Positions 17,105 to 23,275 of a stretch of 23,275 bases of DNA are shown piece after piece. The stretch comes from a virus, in the IMG/VR virus record IMGVR_UViG_3300044675_000413, positions 1 through 23,275 of that record; one strand, given 5' to 3'. Both the position numbers and the translations under genes were made by a program. Within the stretch, counting starts at the first letter, position 1. Every line of letters begins with the position of its first letter. The notes beneath the pieces are model-generated. The model was not told the origin of the DNA and did no database searches. It worked only from the letters and a program-made list of their open reading frames with translations.

Positions 17105-18835
17105 ATGGTAGATGTATTAAAAAAACTTCCTGAAACAGATGCCACTGGTGGAGTAGTTCCAGTTGCACCTCCTGAAGTGGCAGTTGCGCCAGTTGGTGTT
17201 GCGCCACCTTCCAATGTTGTGCCAATTAAGCAAGGTGGGTTAACAGTAAAAACAGCTACCGTTAATGATGCTGATGTATTTGAATCGGCAGTAGATAGTG
17301 GCGATACAAAAGCTTTGTACTCCCTAACAACATCATTTGATCCTAGAGTGAGTGAAGCCGCAAAAGATAAAGTTGCGGTGATTGAAAAACATGCGCCACT
17401 TGCACAAGCTTTAACTTCTATTGATACCAACACGGCTCAAGGCCGCATGGAGATTGCACAGGTTTATCAAACCCTAAACAATCGTGATGAAGCTAGAGCC
17501 AAAGGTTGGACAACCATTCAAGACAACCCACAAGTTGGTACGGCCTTGTTGCGCTTTGTTATGGGTGACAAGATTGGCGCTTTGAATCAGATTACTGGCG
17601 GTGCTGTCAAAGCAGAAACTGAATACGATGACGCAGGCAAGATGCTGATCGTCAACCGTAATGAACTTGGTCAGATTGATTCGATCTTTGATCCTGATGG
17701 AAAGATGATTTCACGCCAAGAGTATGCAGCTCGTGGAGGTAGCCGAGACTTAGATAAAACTTTGGCTCGTAAGAAGCAACTTCTTGAAATGGAAACCAAC
17801 ACCAAGACATATTTAGAAACCACTAGCAAACAAAACAAAGCTGTTGCCGCTCTTGGTGCTGCATCTACCTATTCAAGGGATATGGCTGAGTTGTCCAAAG
17901 ACTTTGTTGATCTTGATCCTGAAACTAGCGCAATGCTGGCGAGTTTTAATAACTCAACATTAAACTACGAAAACAATCGTAGCAACACAATTGGTCTTTT
18001 AGATTCTCTTGCTAGAAGCAAAACCAAAGATTTGTCTGCGGGTCAAATCAAAGATATTGTGACGGGTGTTGGAAACATTACTGGACAAATTATCAAACAC
18101 GAAGAAGGCGATAAGTTTAATGTTGGTGGAAAATCAGGTGTGTCAGTAAATGATTTGTTGCAACAAACAAAACAATCATCTACATCAGCTGGTATTGAGC
18201 GTTCAGTAAACCAATCTAAAGAAAATGTTGCAAATCAAATAAGAATTGTTCAAGCCTCCAAACTTGATCCCAACCAAAAAGAAGCACAAATTCGCCGATT
18301 GCAAAAAATGGATCGGTACTTTGACTTGGCTGGTCAACGGGAAAAGATCTATGCAGAGAACAAAGAAAATCTTCCTGCATTTGCTCAAATTCCGACAAGC
18401 CTGCCAAACATTACAGACCAAGCCAGTCGTTTAAAGTTAAATTCCATTCAATGCGAATATGCTGCCGCTCAAGTGAGTGCATTTAATGATTGGAAAAGCG
18501 AAGAGCTGAAAAAAGAACGTGCTGTAAATCCTAATTTTGTACCTGAACCTGGTCGTTATGAAGCGCAGTGGGTCAAGCAATCTGAATTCAAAAGATTGGA
18601 AAAAGAATTTAGAGATCAAGCAAGAGGTATTTTGAATGAAATGCCAAAGGTTGGCCCTAAGGTTGAAACTGGAGAACTTGCTGTTGGACCCGTGTCTGCG
18701 CCACAAGCACAACAAAATGAATTAGCAGCCAACAAAGCAGTGGCTCCTCCCAACGAAAGAGAAAAACAATTTAGAGTAATTCCTCAGGGTAAAGAAAATA
18801 AAAAGTCAGGCTTTAAAGTTAGAAGGGGTCAATAA
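17105..18835 (+). CDS. Large helical internal virion protein
   Basis: A 576-residue, mainly alpha-helical, soluble protein. The N-terminal about 45 residues are Pro/Val-rich (APPEVAVAPVGVAPPSNVV-type) and probably flexible; the rest is charged and helical with coiled-coil character around 215-245 and 365-410, and a basic C-terminus. A segment near 190-215 (E-Y-D-D-A-G-K-M-L-I-V-N-R-N-E-L-G-Q-I-D-S-I-F-D-P-D-G-K) looks like a short beta insertion. No transglycosylase or peptidase motif is visible. AAGGAAAAATT precedes the ATG, and the stop overlaps the next start (TAATG). Size and position fit the large internal proteins ejected by podoviruses, but the family is not recognised. Confidence 0.7.
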   Translation: MVDVLKKLPETDATGGVVPVAPPEVAVAPVGVAPPSNVVPIKQGGLTVKTATVNDADVFESAVDSGDTKALYSLTTSFDPRVSEAAKDKVAVIEKHAPLAQALTSIDTNTAQGRMEIAQVYQTLNNRDEARAKGWTTIQDNPQVGTALLRFVMGDKIGALNQITGGAVKAETEYDDAGKMLIVNRNELGQIDSIFDPDGKMISRQEYAARGGSRDLDKTLARKKQLLEMETNTKTYLETTSKQNKAVAALGAASTYSRDMAELSKDFVDLDPETSAMLASFNNSTLNYENNRSNTIGLLDSLARSKTKDLSAGQIKDIVTGVGNITGQIIKHEEGDKFNVGGKSGVSVNDLLQQTKQSSTSAGIERSVNQSKENVANQIRIVQASKLDPNQKEAQIRRLQKMDRYFDLAGQREKIYAENKENLPAFAQIPTSLPNITDQASRLKLNSIQCEYAAAQVSAFNDWKSEELKKERAVNPNFVPEPGRYEAQWVKQSEFKRLEKEFRDQARGILNEMPKVGPKVETGELAVGPVSAPQAQQNELAANKAVAPPNEREKQFRVIPQGKENKKSGFKVRRGQ

Positions 18836-20100
18836 TGAAACCATATCTAGTTGATACGCCTGATGGTAAAACCATTACCATTGAAGGCCCTGATGATGCT
18901 ACCGATGATGAGTTAATTGCTATAGCTCAAAAAAATTACAGTGCAAATGCTAAACCAGTTGGAAAAACAAAAGCACCAGTTGACACTAGGGGTACTGATT
19001 TAAGTTTGCCAGCCGACAGAACAAGTAGAGATTTGCCCGATGCGGGAACTGCTGAAAGTTTAATTTCAGAGATGAAGGCAGGGGACGCTTCCTTACAAAA
19101 TGCCGCTCCCGCCGCTTTTAAAAGGATTGAGAAAGCTGGATCAGCGCCACCAGCAAGAGGGTCTATCAATGACAAAATTGCAGAAGGTGACCTTGAAGGT
19201 GCATGGAATTCATTGACCGACCTTGAAAAAGGTAGTTTGGTAGCGAGCGTTCCTGTTCTTGCATATGGTGGCTATAAGATAGCTGACAAATTTCTTGGTG
19301 GAAAGAAAGAAGAAAAACCTATTCAGCCAAAAGTTGAGCCAACATTTGGTTCAGCAGAACCGCCACCCAACAACATCAAGTCAAGAACATTTGAAGCTGG
19401 CAACTATGGCAATCAAACTATTGAAACCACACCCAAGGGCATGAGCGCCAAAGAAACGCAAATTGCCACTGACATCAAAAACAGATATGGGTATGACTTT
19501 AACGATTTAAAAAATAGATTTGGTTTGGGTGATGTGCCAATTAATGATGTCACTCAAGCAGAGATGTTGGCAAACACTGTTCGCAATCAAGAAGCCGCAG
19601 CCGCTGAGACACCAAAGACACCAGCGTCTCAAGCACCAGCAACGCCTGTACAAGAGGCCAAGCCTGCTGCCCCAATAGCTGAGACACCCAAAGCGCCAGC
19701 TCCTCCTCCTGAGGCCGCTCCTAAAGCTGCTGTGCCTCCCAAAAAGGCTCCAAAAGAAAAAATAGCCATGCCCGAAGGTTGGGGTAAAGGCATGTCTTGG
19801 TTGACTACTGTTCATGGCGCTGGAGGCGCACAGGCATTTATTGATCAGTACAACAACGGAAAGCCTTTTGCATCACACAAAGAGATGGAAGAGGTTTACA
19901 AAAATGTAACCATGCGTCCAAAATACAGCGACATTCCAAAATCTGTTCGCCAAGAAAGAGGAATTACCCCAAGAGCTTCATTGCCAAACTTGCCTTTAAC
20001 TGCCGTGCCCCCCCCTTCATTACGCCCAGCACCACAACTTGGTGGCGGTGGCGGCTCAATGATGCGCGGCATTGGCGATCCTCTACAACTTAAACAGTGA
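18835..20100 (+). CDS. Internal virion protein with N-terminal ejection-type motif
   Basis: A 421-residue protein. The N-terminal 35 residues (V-D-T-P-D-G-K-T-I-T-I-E-G-P-D-D-A-T-D-D-E-L-I-A-I-A-Q) form a small domain often seen at the start of phage internal/ejection proteins ('TPDG-x-x-x-x-x-GPD-x-AT-x-x-E'). There is a weak hydrophobic stretch at about 134-149 (SLVASVPVLAYGGYKI), a central helical region with NRYGYDFNDLKNRFGLGDVP (216-235), a Pro/Ala/Lys-rich linker (about 255-310), and a compact domain with PEGWGKGMSWLTTVHGAGGA (313-332). The Pro/Ala linker between ordered parts would suit a protein that unfolds to pass through the tail. Start overlaps the previous stop (TAATG). Confidence 0.7.
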   Translation: MKPYLVDTPDGKTITIEGPDDATDDELIAIAQKNYSANAKPVGKTKAPVDTRGTDLSLPADRTSRDLPDAGTAESLISEMKAGDASLQNAAPAAFKRIEKAGSAPPARGSINDKIAEGDLEGAWNSLTDLEKGSLVASVPVLAYGGYKIADKFLGGKKEEKPIQPKVEPTFGSAEPPPNNIKSRTFEAGNYGNQTIETTPKGMSAKETQIATDIKNRYGYDFNDLKNRFGLGDVPINDVTQAEMLANTVRNQEAAAAETPKTPASQAPATPVQEAKPAAPIAETPKAPAPPPEAAPKAAVPPKKAPKEKIAMPEGWGKGMSWLTTVHGAGGAQAFIDQYNNGKPFASHKEMEEVYKNVTMRPKYSDIPKSVRQERGITPRASLPNLPLTAVPPPSLRPAPQLGGGGGSMMRGIGDPLQLKQ

Positions 20101-20107
20101 GAACATC

Positions 20108-20317
20108 ATGGGTGAAATTGATCCAATTGCTTATGGCGCCCTAACCGCCAAAGTAGAGAACCTAGAAAAGAAGCTGGACAAGCTTGAGGCATCCATTGAA
20201 GAACTCATTGCCTTGGTCAACAAAGGCAAGGGTGGTGTGTGGGTTGGTATTGCTGTGGTGTCGGCTATCAGTTCAGTCATAGGTTTTCTCAGCCACAATT
20301 TGTTTGGCAAGAGTTAA
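20108..20317 (+). CDS. Coiled-coil plus single-TM small protein (holin-like or membrane anchor)
   Basis: A 69-residue protein with an N-terminal coiled coil (ALTAKVENLEKKLDKLEASI, 11-30) and a transmembrane helix at about 43-61 (G-V-W-V-G-I-A-V-V-S-A-I-S-S-V-I-G-F-L), ending S-H-N-L-F-G-K-S. This layout resembles XhlA-like membrane proteins and class III holins. An in-frame ATG at 20072 lies inside the previous gene; the ATG at 20108, 7 nt beyond that gene's stop, is preferred with a GTGAGA site. Role as a holin is plausible but no endolysin is in the window, so a virion membrane anchor is the alternative. Confidence 0.75.
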   Translation: MGEIDPIAYGALTAKVENLEKKLDKLEASIEELIALVNKGKGGVWVGIAVVSAISSVIGFLSHNLFGKS

Positions 20318-20320
20318 GAC

Positions 20321-21274
20321 ATGACGCTTCCAGCATCAGGCCCTATATCATTTAATGCTATTAACGTAGAGCTTGGACAGCCTGGAACAACTACGGCAAA
20401 TATTAACCAAGCTTCATATCGAACTTTAGCTGGCGTTCCATCGGGAACAATTTCTCTTGGAAACTTTTATGGAAAGTCAAACAGAGTTGCTATTTCATTG
20501 ACGGCATCAGGCAACAACTATGATGTTTATACAAACCGTGGCGGCTCGTATGTTGCAGGCGTTTCAGATTTAACCGTTACCGTACCTGGAACTGTTGGAA
20601 GCTCATCTACTGGCTCTTATGCCATGCTTGTGCCAAGTGCTTTTAACCCCGCAGACACTGTAACAATTGTTAACAACGGCGTGATTCAGGGTATGGGCGG
20701 CGGCGGTGGTAATGGCGGAAATGCAACTATTCCTCAAGGAAATGCAACAAATGGTAGTGGCGGTAGTGGCGGTGGCAACGCCATCTACATTAACCGACCT
20801 ACTGTTATAACCAATAATGGCACTATTGCTGCGGGTGGTGGAGGTGGTGGAGGTGGTGGCGCTGCTGCATATGACAATCCAAAAAATCAAAACTTTATAG
20901 GTGGCAGCGGCGGTGGTGGTGGCGCAGGAACAAATAATGGCGGGGGAGGGACAGGAGGCTCTGCTGCATCCAGCCCAGCAACAAATCCAACTAGAACACT
21001 TCCTGGAAACCCTGGTTCCCCTGGGCCATCTTCTAGCGGTGGTGGTGGTGGTGCTGCTAGAAGTACTCCTGGAAATTTTGCTACAAGTGGCGCTGGTGGC
21101 ACTGGTGGCGGCAGAGGAGCCGCAGGATCATCGGGAGGAAACGCTACTAAGGGTGGTGGGCAAACTGTGCAGTTAACGCCTGGTGGCGGTGGAGGCGCAA
21201 CTGGCTCTTATCTTGTTGGAAACCCATTTGTAACTTGGCCTGCTACAGGAACAAGGCAAGGAAACGTATCTTAA
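20321..21274 (+). CDS. Second glycine-rich tail fibre / adhesin
   Basis: A 317-residue protein. The N-terminal LPASGPISFNAINVELGQPG (3-22) followed by R-T-L-A-G-V-P-S-G-T-I-S-L-G-N-F-Y-G-K-S is a widely shared phage fibre/adhesin start. Residues 55-120 are beta-rich (probable shaft), and from 124 to the end the sequence is glycine-rich with Gly runs (including nine in a row near 172), consistent with polyglycine-II type packing seen in phage adhesins. Loops between Gly runs, such as Y-D-N-P-K-N-Q-N-F-I and P-A-T-N-P-T-R-T-L-P, are the likely receptor-contact sites. Only a weak ribosome site is visible 4 nt after the previous stop. Confidence 0.8.
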   Translation: MTLPASGPISFNAINVELGQPGTTTANINQASYRTLAGVPSGTISLGNFYGKSNRVAISLTASGNNYDVYTNRGGSYVAGVSDLTVTVPGTVGSSSTGSYAMLVPSAFNPADTVTIVNNGVIQGMGGGGGNGGNATIPQGNATNGSGGSGGGNAIYINRPTVITNNGTIAAGGGGGGGGGAAAYDNPKNQNFIGGSGGGGGAGTNNGGGGTGGSAASSPATNPTRTLPGNPGSPGPSSSGGGGGAARSTPGNFATSGAGGTGGGRGAAGSSGGNATKGGGQTVQLTPGGGGGATGSYLVGNPFVTWPATGTRQGNVS

Positions 21275-21283
21275 GGAAGTTAT

Positions 21284-21625
21284 ATGCAAACACTGAAAAT
21301 GAAAATTGTTGGGTATGATGATGAATCACATTCATTGATTGTGAGTTTTGCATCTGATGAAACAGCATCACAAGATCCATCTGTCTATCAATCGTATGCC
21401 TATCAGCCAATGTCTATGTGGCCTGATATAACTGACGCAGAAGAACTAGTCAAAAGAATTGGTCAAGCTGGAGTTCACATGGCTGAACAACAAAAAATAA
21501 AAGAGTCTTTTGTACAAAATCAACAACTAATAGACAGCCTCAAATCCTTTGTTGGTCAAGAAATAAGTTATTCAATTTCTGACCTGACTAGCTCAGAGGG
21601 TTTTTCCAATGAGGTAGAAATATGA
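21284..21625 (+). CDS. Unknown fibre-adjacent protein
   Basis: A 113-residue soluble, acidic protein. An N-terminal beta segment (KMKIVGYDDESHSLIVSFAS, 5-24) resembles short domains encoded beside phage fibres, with a Y-Q-P-M-S-M-W-P-D-I motif (about 40-49) followed by a helical section and a C-terminal strand. A strong AAGGAAG site lies 5 nt before the ATG; the stop overlaps the following start (ATGA). Possibly a fibre assembly or chaperone protein; not recognised beyond this. Confidence 0.72.
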   Translation: MQTLKMKIVGYDDESHSLIVSFASDETASQDPSVYQSYAYQPMSMWPDITDAEELVKRIGQAGVHMAEQQKIKESFVQNQQLIDSLKSFVGQEISYSISDLTSSEGFSNEVEI

Positions 21626-22113
21626 TTGTTCAAAATATTATTCAATGTAGAGCTTTTATGCTTTGCTACGGAATTATGAACGCCAATGAAAGTTTTTTTG
21701 GGAATTATTCTGAGGTCGGTCAGCGCAATTTATCTGTTTATGTTTATCAGGGCGGTGCGACTATTACATCTAGCAGTGGATTGTTGTTTGAGTGCAATGA
21801 AAAAAACTTAATTGATCTACAGTCAATCACTGGCGGTTCAGTTGAATATCGTGCGGGAAGTAACGGGACATCGTGGATATGCGTCAATAACAATCAGCGA
21901 CAAAAAGAATTTAACTTTGAACTTTTAAACACGCCCGTAACAAAAACAGTAATTGGATCATCTAAAGAAGCTTATTTATTGTGCGTGGGCGGTTCAATTA
22001 TTTGCAACGGAGTATCCATTTCTGAAAGAAGTTACGCAAGAATTAAAAATGGTTTACAAGCTGTAATTGACATTCCTGAAAATGCAATAGCCATTCTCAT
22101 GACAGAAAAATAG
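21622..22113 (+). CDS. Unknown beta-rich protein, possibly cupin-like
   Basis: A 163-residue, mostly beta-strand protein with five cysteines and no signal or membrane segment. The pattern of alternating hydrophobic strands ending EAYLLCVGGSIICNGVSISE (about 115-134), then A-R-I-K-N-G and A-V-I-D-I-P, looks like the second half of a cupin barrel, but no metal-binding His set is clear. It starts by ATGA overlap with the preceding gene and precedes the membrane cluster by 10 nt. The cupin resemblance is weak and function unknown. Confidence 0.7.
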   Translation: MIVQNIIQCRAFMLCYGIMNANESFFGNYSEVGQRNLSVYVYQGGATITSSSGLLFECNEKNLIDLQSITGGSVEYRAGSNGTSWICVNNNQRQKEFNFELLNTPVTKTVIGSSKEAYLLCVGGSIICNGVSISERSYARIKNGLQAVIDIPENAIAILMTEK

Positions 22114-22123
22114 GTAGAGCAAA

Positions 22124-22810
22124 ATTGACCCAATCAGCATCCTCTTTGCCGCCAATGCTTGCGTTGCCGCCATCAAGGAAGGATGCGAACTCTATAAGCA
22201 GGCCAAGACCTCTTTTATGGAGGTCAAGTCCACTGTTGAAGAAGTTGTTGGTGTTGCCCGTGAGGTGCAGGGATTTTGGGCAAAACTCTTCGGAGCAAAA
22301 CCCAAGACCGAACAGCCTGTCCAACAGACAAAAAAGAAGGAGAAGTATGTAGCTGTAAATGAAACGCAAGTGATGGTCGACATCGTTGCCCAGCTCACTA
22401 CGTTCTTCAAGCTGCAAACTCAACTACAAGCTCATATCCGCGAAGAGGAAGAGCGATCAAGGACGGTCTACGATCCTGAAGCCAACCTGATGGAAGCCGC
22501 ACTCAAGAGGGTGATGGCGCTTGATCAGATGGCAGAATTAGAGGTAACCATACGAGAGACTATGGTGTACCAGTCCCCTCCCGAAATGGGGGCTTTGTAT
22601 AGCAAAGTGTTTGAGATGCGAGATGTCATAAGCGCCGAACAAGATGGGGCTAGACTGAAGCAAGAGGCAAAGGAGCGATACAAAGCATGGCAACGGGAGG
22701 AGTCAAAAAGAAACTTGCGAGAAAAGTCAGCGTATCTGCTAGTGACTTCACTCTTCCTCCTGTACCTGTGGATGTGGTTCCTGTTCGTAAGTCATTTGAG
22801 GAAGACCTAG
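22124..22810 (+). CDS. C-terminally membrane-anchored phage protein with apparent ATT start
   Basis: With the first ATG at 22217 the protein would be 197 residues, but the frame stays open to 22118 and encodes I/M-D-P-I-S-I-L-F-A-A-N-A-C-V-A-A-I-K-E-G. That Met-Asp-Pro-Ile-like start followed by an Ala-rich helix and K-E-G-C-E-L-Y-K is typical of a phage protein family I recognise. No ATG, GTG or TTG exists in-frame between 22118 and 22217, so ATT at 22124 (AGGTAG 6 nt upstream) is the likeliest start, giving 228 residues. A Lys/Gln/Pro linker, long charged helices (about 95-200) and a C-terminal TM helix (about 203-222, Y-L-L-V-T-S-L-F-L-L-Y-L-W-M-W-F) follow. The last 124 nt overlap the next gene in another frame. 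Lysis or virion membrane role possible. Confidence 0.72.
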   Translation: MDPISILFAANACVAAIKEGCELYKQAKTSFMEVKSTVEEVVGVAREVQGFWAKLFGAKPKTEQPVQQTKKKEKYVAVNETQVMVDIVAQLTTFFKLQTQLQAHIREEEERSRTVYDPEANLMEAALKRVMALDQMAELEVTIRETMVYQSPPEMGALYSKVFEMRDVISAEQDGARLKQEAKERYKAWQREESKRNLREKSAYLLVTSLFLLYLWMWFLFVSHLRKT

Positions 22811-22980
22811 TGGGATGGATTGCTGCTGTTGTTTTGGTCGCACTGATGCTTCCAATGCTGGGCATGTTGTACCTCGACATCCTAGAGGCAAAGCACGAGG
22901 CCAAAGTGCAACTTGAAAAGGTTGAAAAACTCAGACGGGAAATTGAAAGAAAGCAGAGGGAGAAAAATGAACGTATATGA
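22687..22980 (+). CDS. TM plus coiled-coil protein, i-spanin-like topology
   Basis: A 97-residue protein with a basic, Pro-rich N-terminal part (to about 40), a TM helix at about 42-64 (W-I-A-A-V-V-L-V-A-L-M-L-P-M-L-G-M-L-Y-L) and a C-terminal coiled coil (EAKHEAKVQLEKVEKLRREI, 67-86). N-in membrane anchor plus periplasmic coiled coil is the layout of i-spanins such as lambda Rz, though the long cytoplasmic N-terminus is unusual. It begins inside the preceding gene (AACGGGAGG-like site close by) and overlaps the following lipoprotein gene by 14 nt, as Rz/Rz1-type genes often do. Spanin identity is an inference from topology. Confidence 0.72.
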   Translation: MATGGVKKKLARKVSVSASDFTLPPVPVDVVPVRKSFEEDLVGWIAAVVLVALMLPMLGMLYLDILEAKHEAKVQLEKVEKLRREIERKQREKNERI

Positions 22981-23149
22981 AATTTGGATTTTATCTGTTG
23001 CGCTTGTTTTGCTGACTGGCTGCGATGATCGATATCGTTATCCATGCCAAGACCCATCAAACTGGCAAAATGCCGAATGTAAACCACCAATTTGTACAGC
23101 GTCAGGCACTTGCCCTGAAATGCTGGTTAAACCTGAGGAGAAAAAGTAA
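22967..23149 (+). CDS. Cysteine-rich small lipoprotein
   Basis: A 60-residue lipoprotein. A signal peptide (residues 1-18) ends in the lipobox L-T-G-C with C19 as the lipid-attachment residue. The mature part is C-D-D-R-Y-R-Y-P-C-Q-D-P-S-N-W-Q followed by three more Cys (38, 43, 49) and a Pro-rich, basic tail. The R-Y-P-C-Q-D-P-x-N-W and E-C-K-P-P-I-C motifs are common in small phage lipoproteins of aquatic phages, function unestablished as far as I know. The start at 22967 has GAGGGAG 5-6 nt upstream; an in-frame ATG at 22913 would break the signal peptide. The pairing with the coiled-coil gene suggests an o-spanin, but Asp-Asp after the Cys argues for inner-membrane retention. Confidence 0.8.
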   Translation: MNVYEIWILSVALVLLTGCDDRYRYPCQDPSNWQNAECKPPICTASGTCPEMLVKPEEKK

Positions 23150-23275
23150 TGCCAACAGTTGGATACAAACCAAATAATCGCCTTAACGCTGACGAGATTG
23201 AGGTCAGGGTATGGGCATTTGTAATTGTGGTCTTGGTGACCATTCTGCTGGCCTCCATGGGCATGTTTCTGTACT
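23149..23275 (+). CDS. Small membrane protein (3' partial)
   Basis: The first 42 codons of a gene cut by the window edge. It starts at the TAATG junction with the lipoprotein stop, with GAGGAG about 8 nt upstream. The N-terminus MPTVGYKPNNRLNADEIEVR is polar, followed by a hydrophobic helix (V-W-A-F-V-I-V-V-L-V-T-I-L-L-A-S-M-G-M-F-L) running to the edge. Its place in the membrane/lipoprotein run suggests a lysis or envelope role, but the rest of the protein is not visible. Confidence 0.7.
   Translation, partial: MPTVGYKPNNRLNADEIEVRVWAFVIVVLVTILLASMGMFLY

Noticed and set aside
22125-22352. 75-residue ORF starting TTG at 22125
   Set aside because: It is out of frame with the well-supported protein covering the same DNA, and its Pro/Ser/Arg-rich translation looks like a shadow frame.

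Overview
This window is the structural (virion morphogenesis) half of a tailed phage genome, almost certainly a podovirus-type phage of a Gram-negative bacterium. All 28 genes I accept lie on the + strand. They are packed head to tail, with many 1-4 nt stop/start overlaps (TAATG or ATGA) and clear AAGGA/GGAG ribosome binding sites. I see no tRNA, rRNA, transposase, integrase or CRISPR. Both edges cut genes: the portal gene on the left and a small membrane-protein gene on the right. The host cannot be read from the sequence. A freshwater or marine proteobacterium is a guess from the general look of the fibre and small membrane genes.

Layout: (1) Head module, 3-6598: portal (5' end missing), a small unknown protein, scaffold-like protein, a major capsid protein of the SU10/DUF5309 type, a probable head decoration/fibre protein set between two strong rho-independent terminators, an unknown protein, and a head-tail adaptor. 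(2) Tail and fibre module, 6607-15332: a large collagen-like fibre with G-P-T and G-I/V-Q triplets, a GT2-type glycosyltransferase with TPR-like repeats, a probable tail nozzle/hub protein, a 720-residue fibre with two families of triplicated domains, a short fibre, a glycine-rich fibre tip, a 67-residue companion protein, and a tandem two-domain 2-oxoglutarate/Fe(II) dioxygenase resembling prolyl 4-hydroxylases. (3) Internal virion/ejection module, 15342-20100: five genes of low-complexity, helical or coiled-coil proteins. (4) Membrane, fibre and lysis-like module, 20108-end: a coiled-coil plus single-TM protein, a second glycine-rich fibre, two unknown small proteins, then a compact run of overlapping membrane genes (C-terminal TM protein with an apparent ATT start, TM/coiled-coil i-spanin-like protein, Cys-rich lipoprotein, and a truncated TM protein).

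The most interesting reading is that a collagen-like fibre, a glycosyltransferase and a prolyl-hydroxylase-like enzyme share one late transcription unit. Together they could form a phage-encoded post-translational collagen modification system. Individual pieces are familiar, but the functional link is inference. Terminase, endolysin and replication genes are not in this window.
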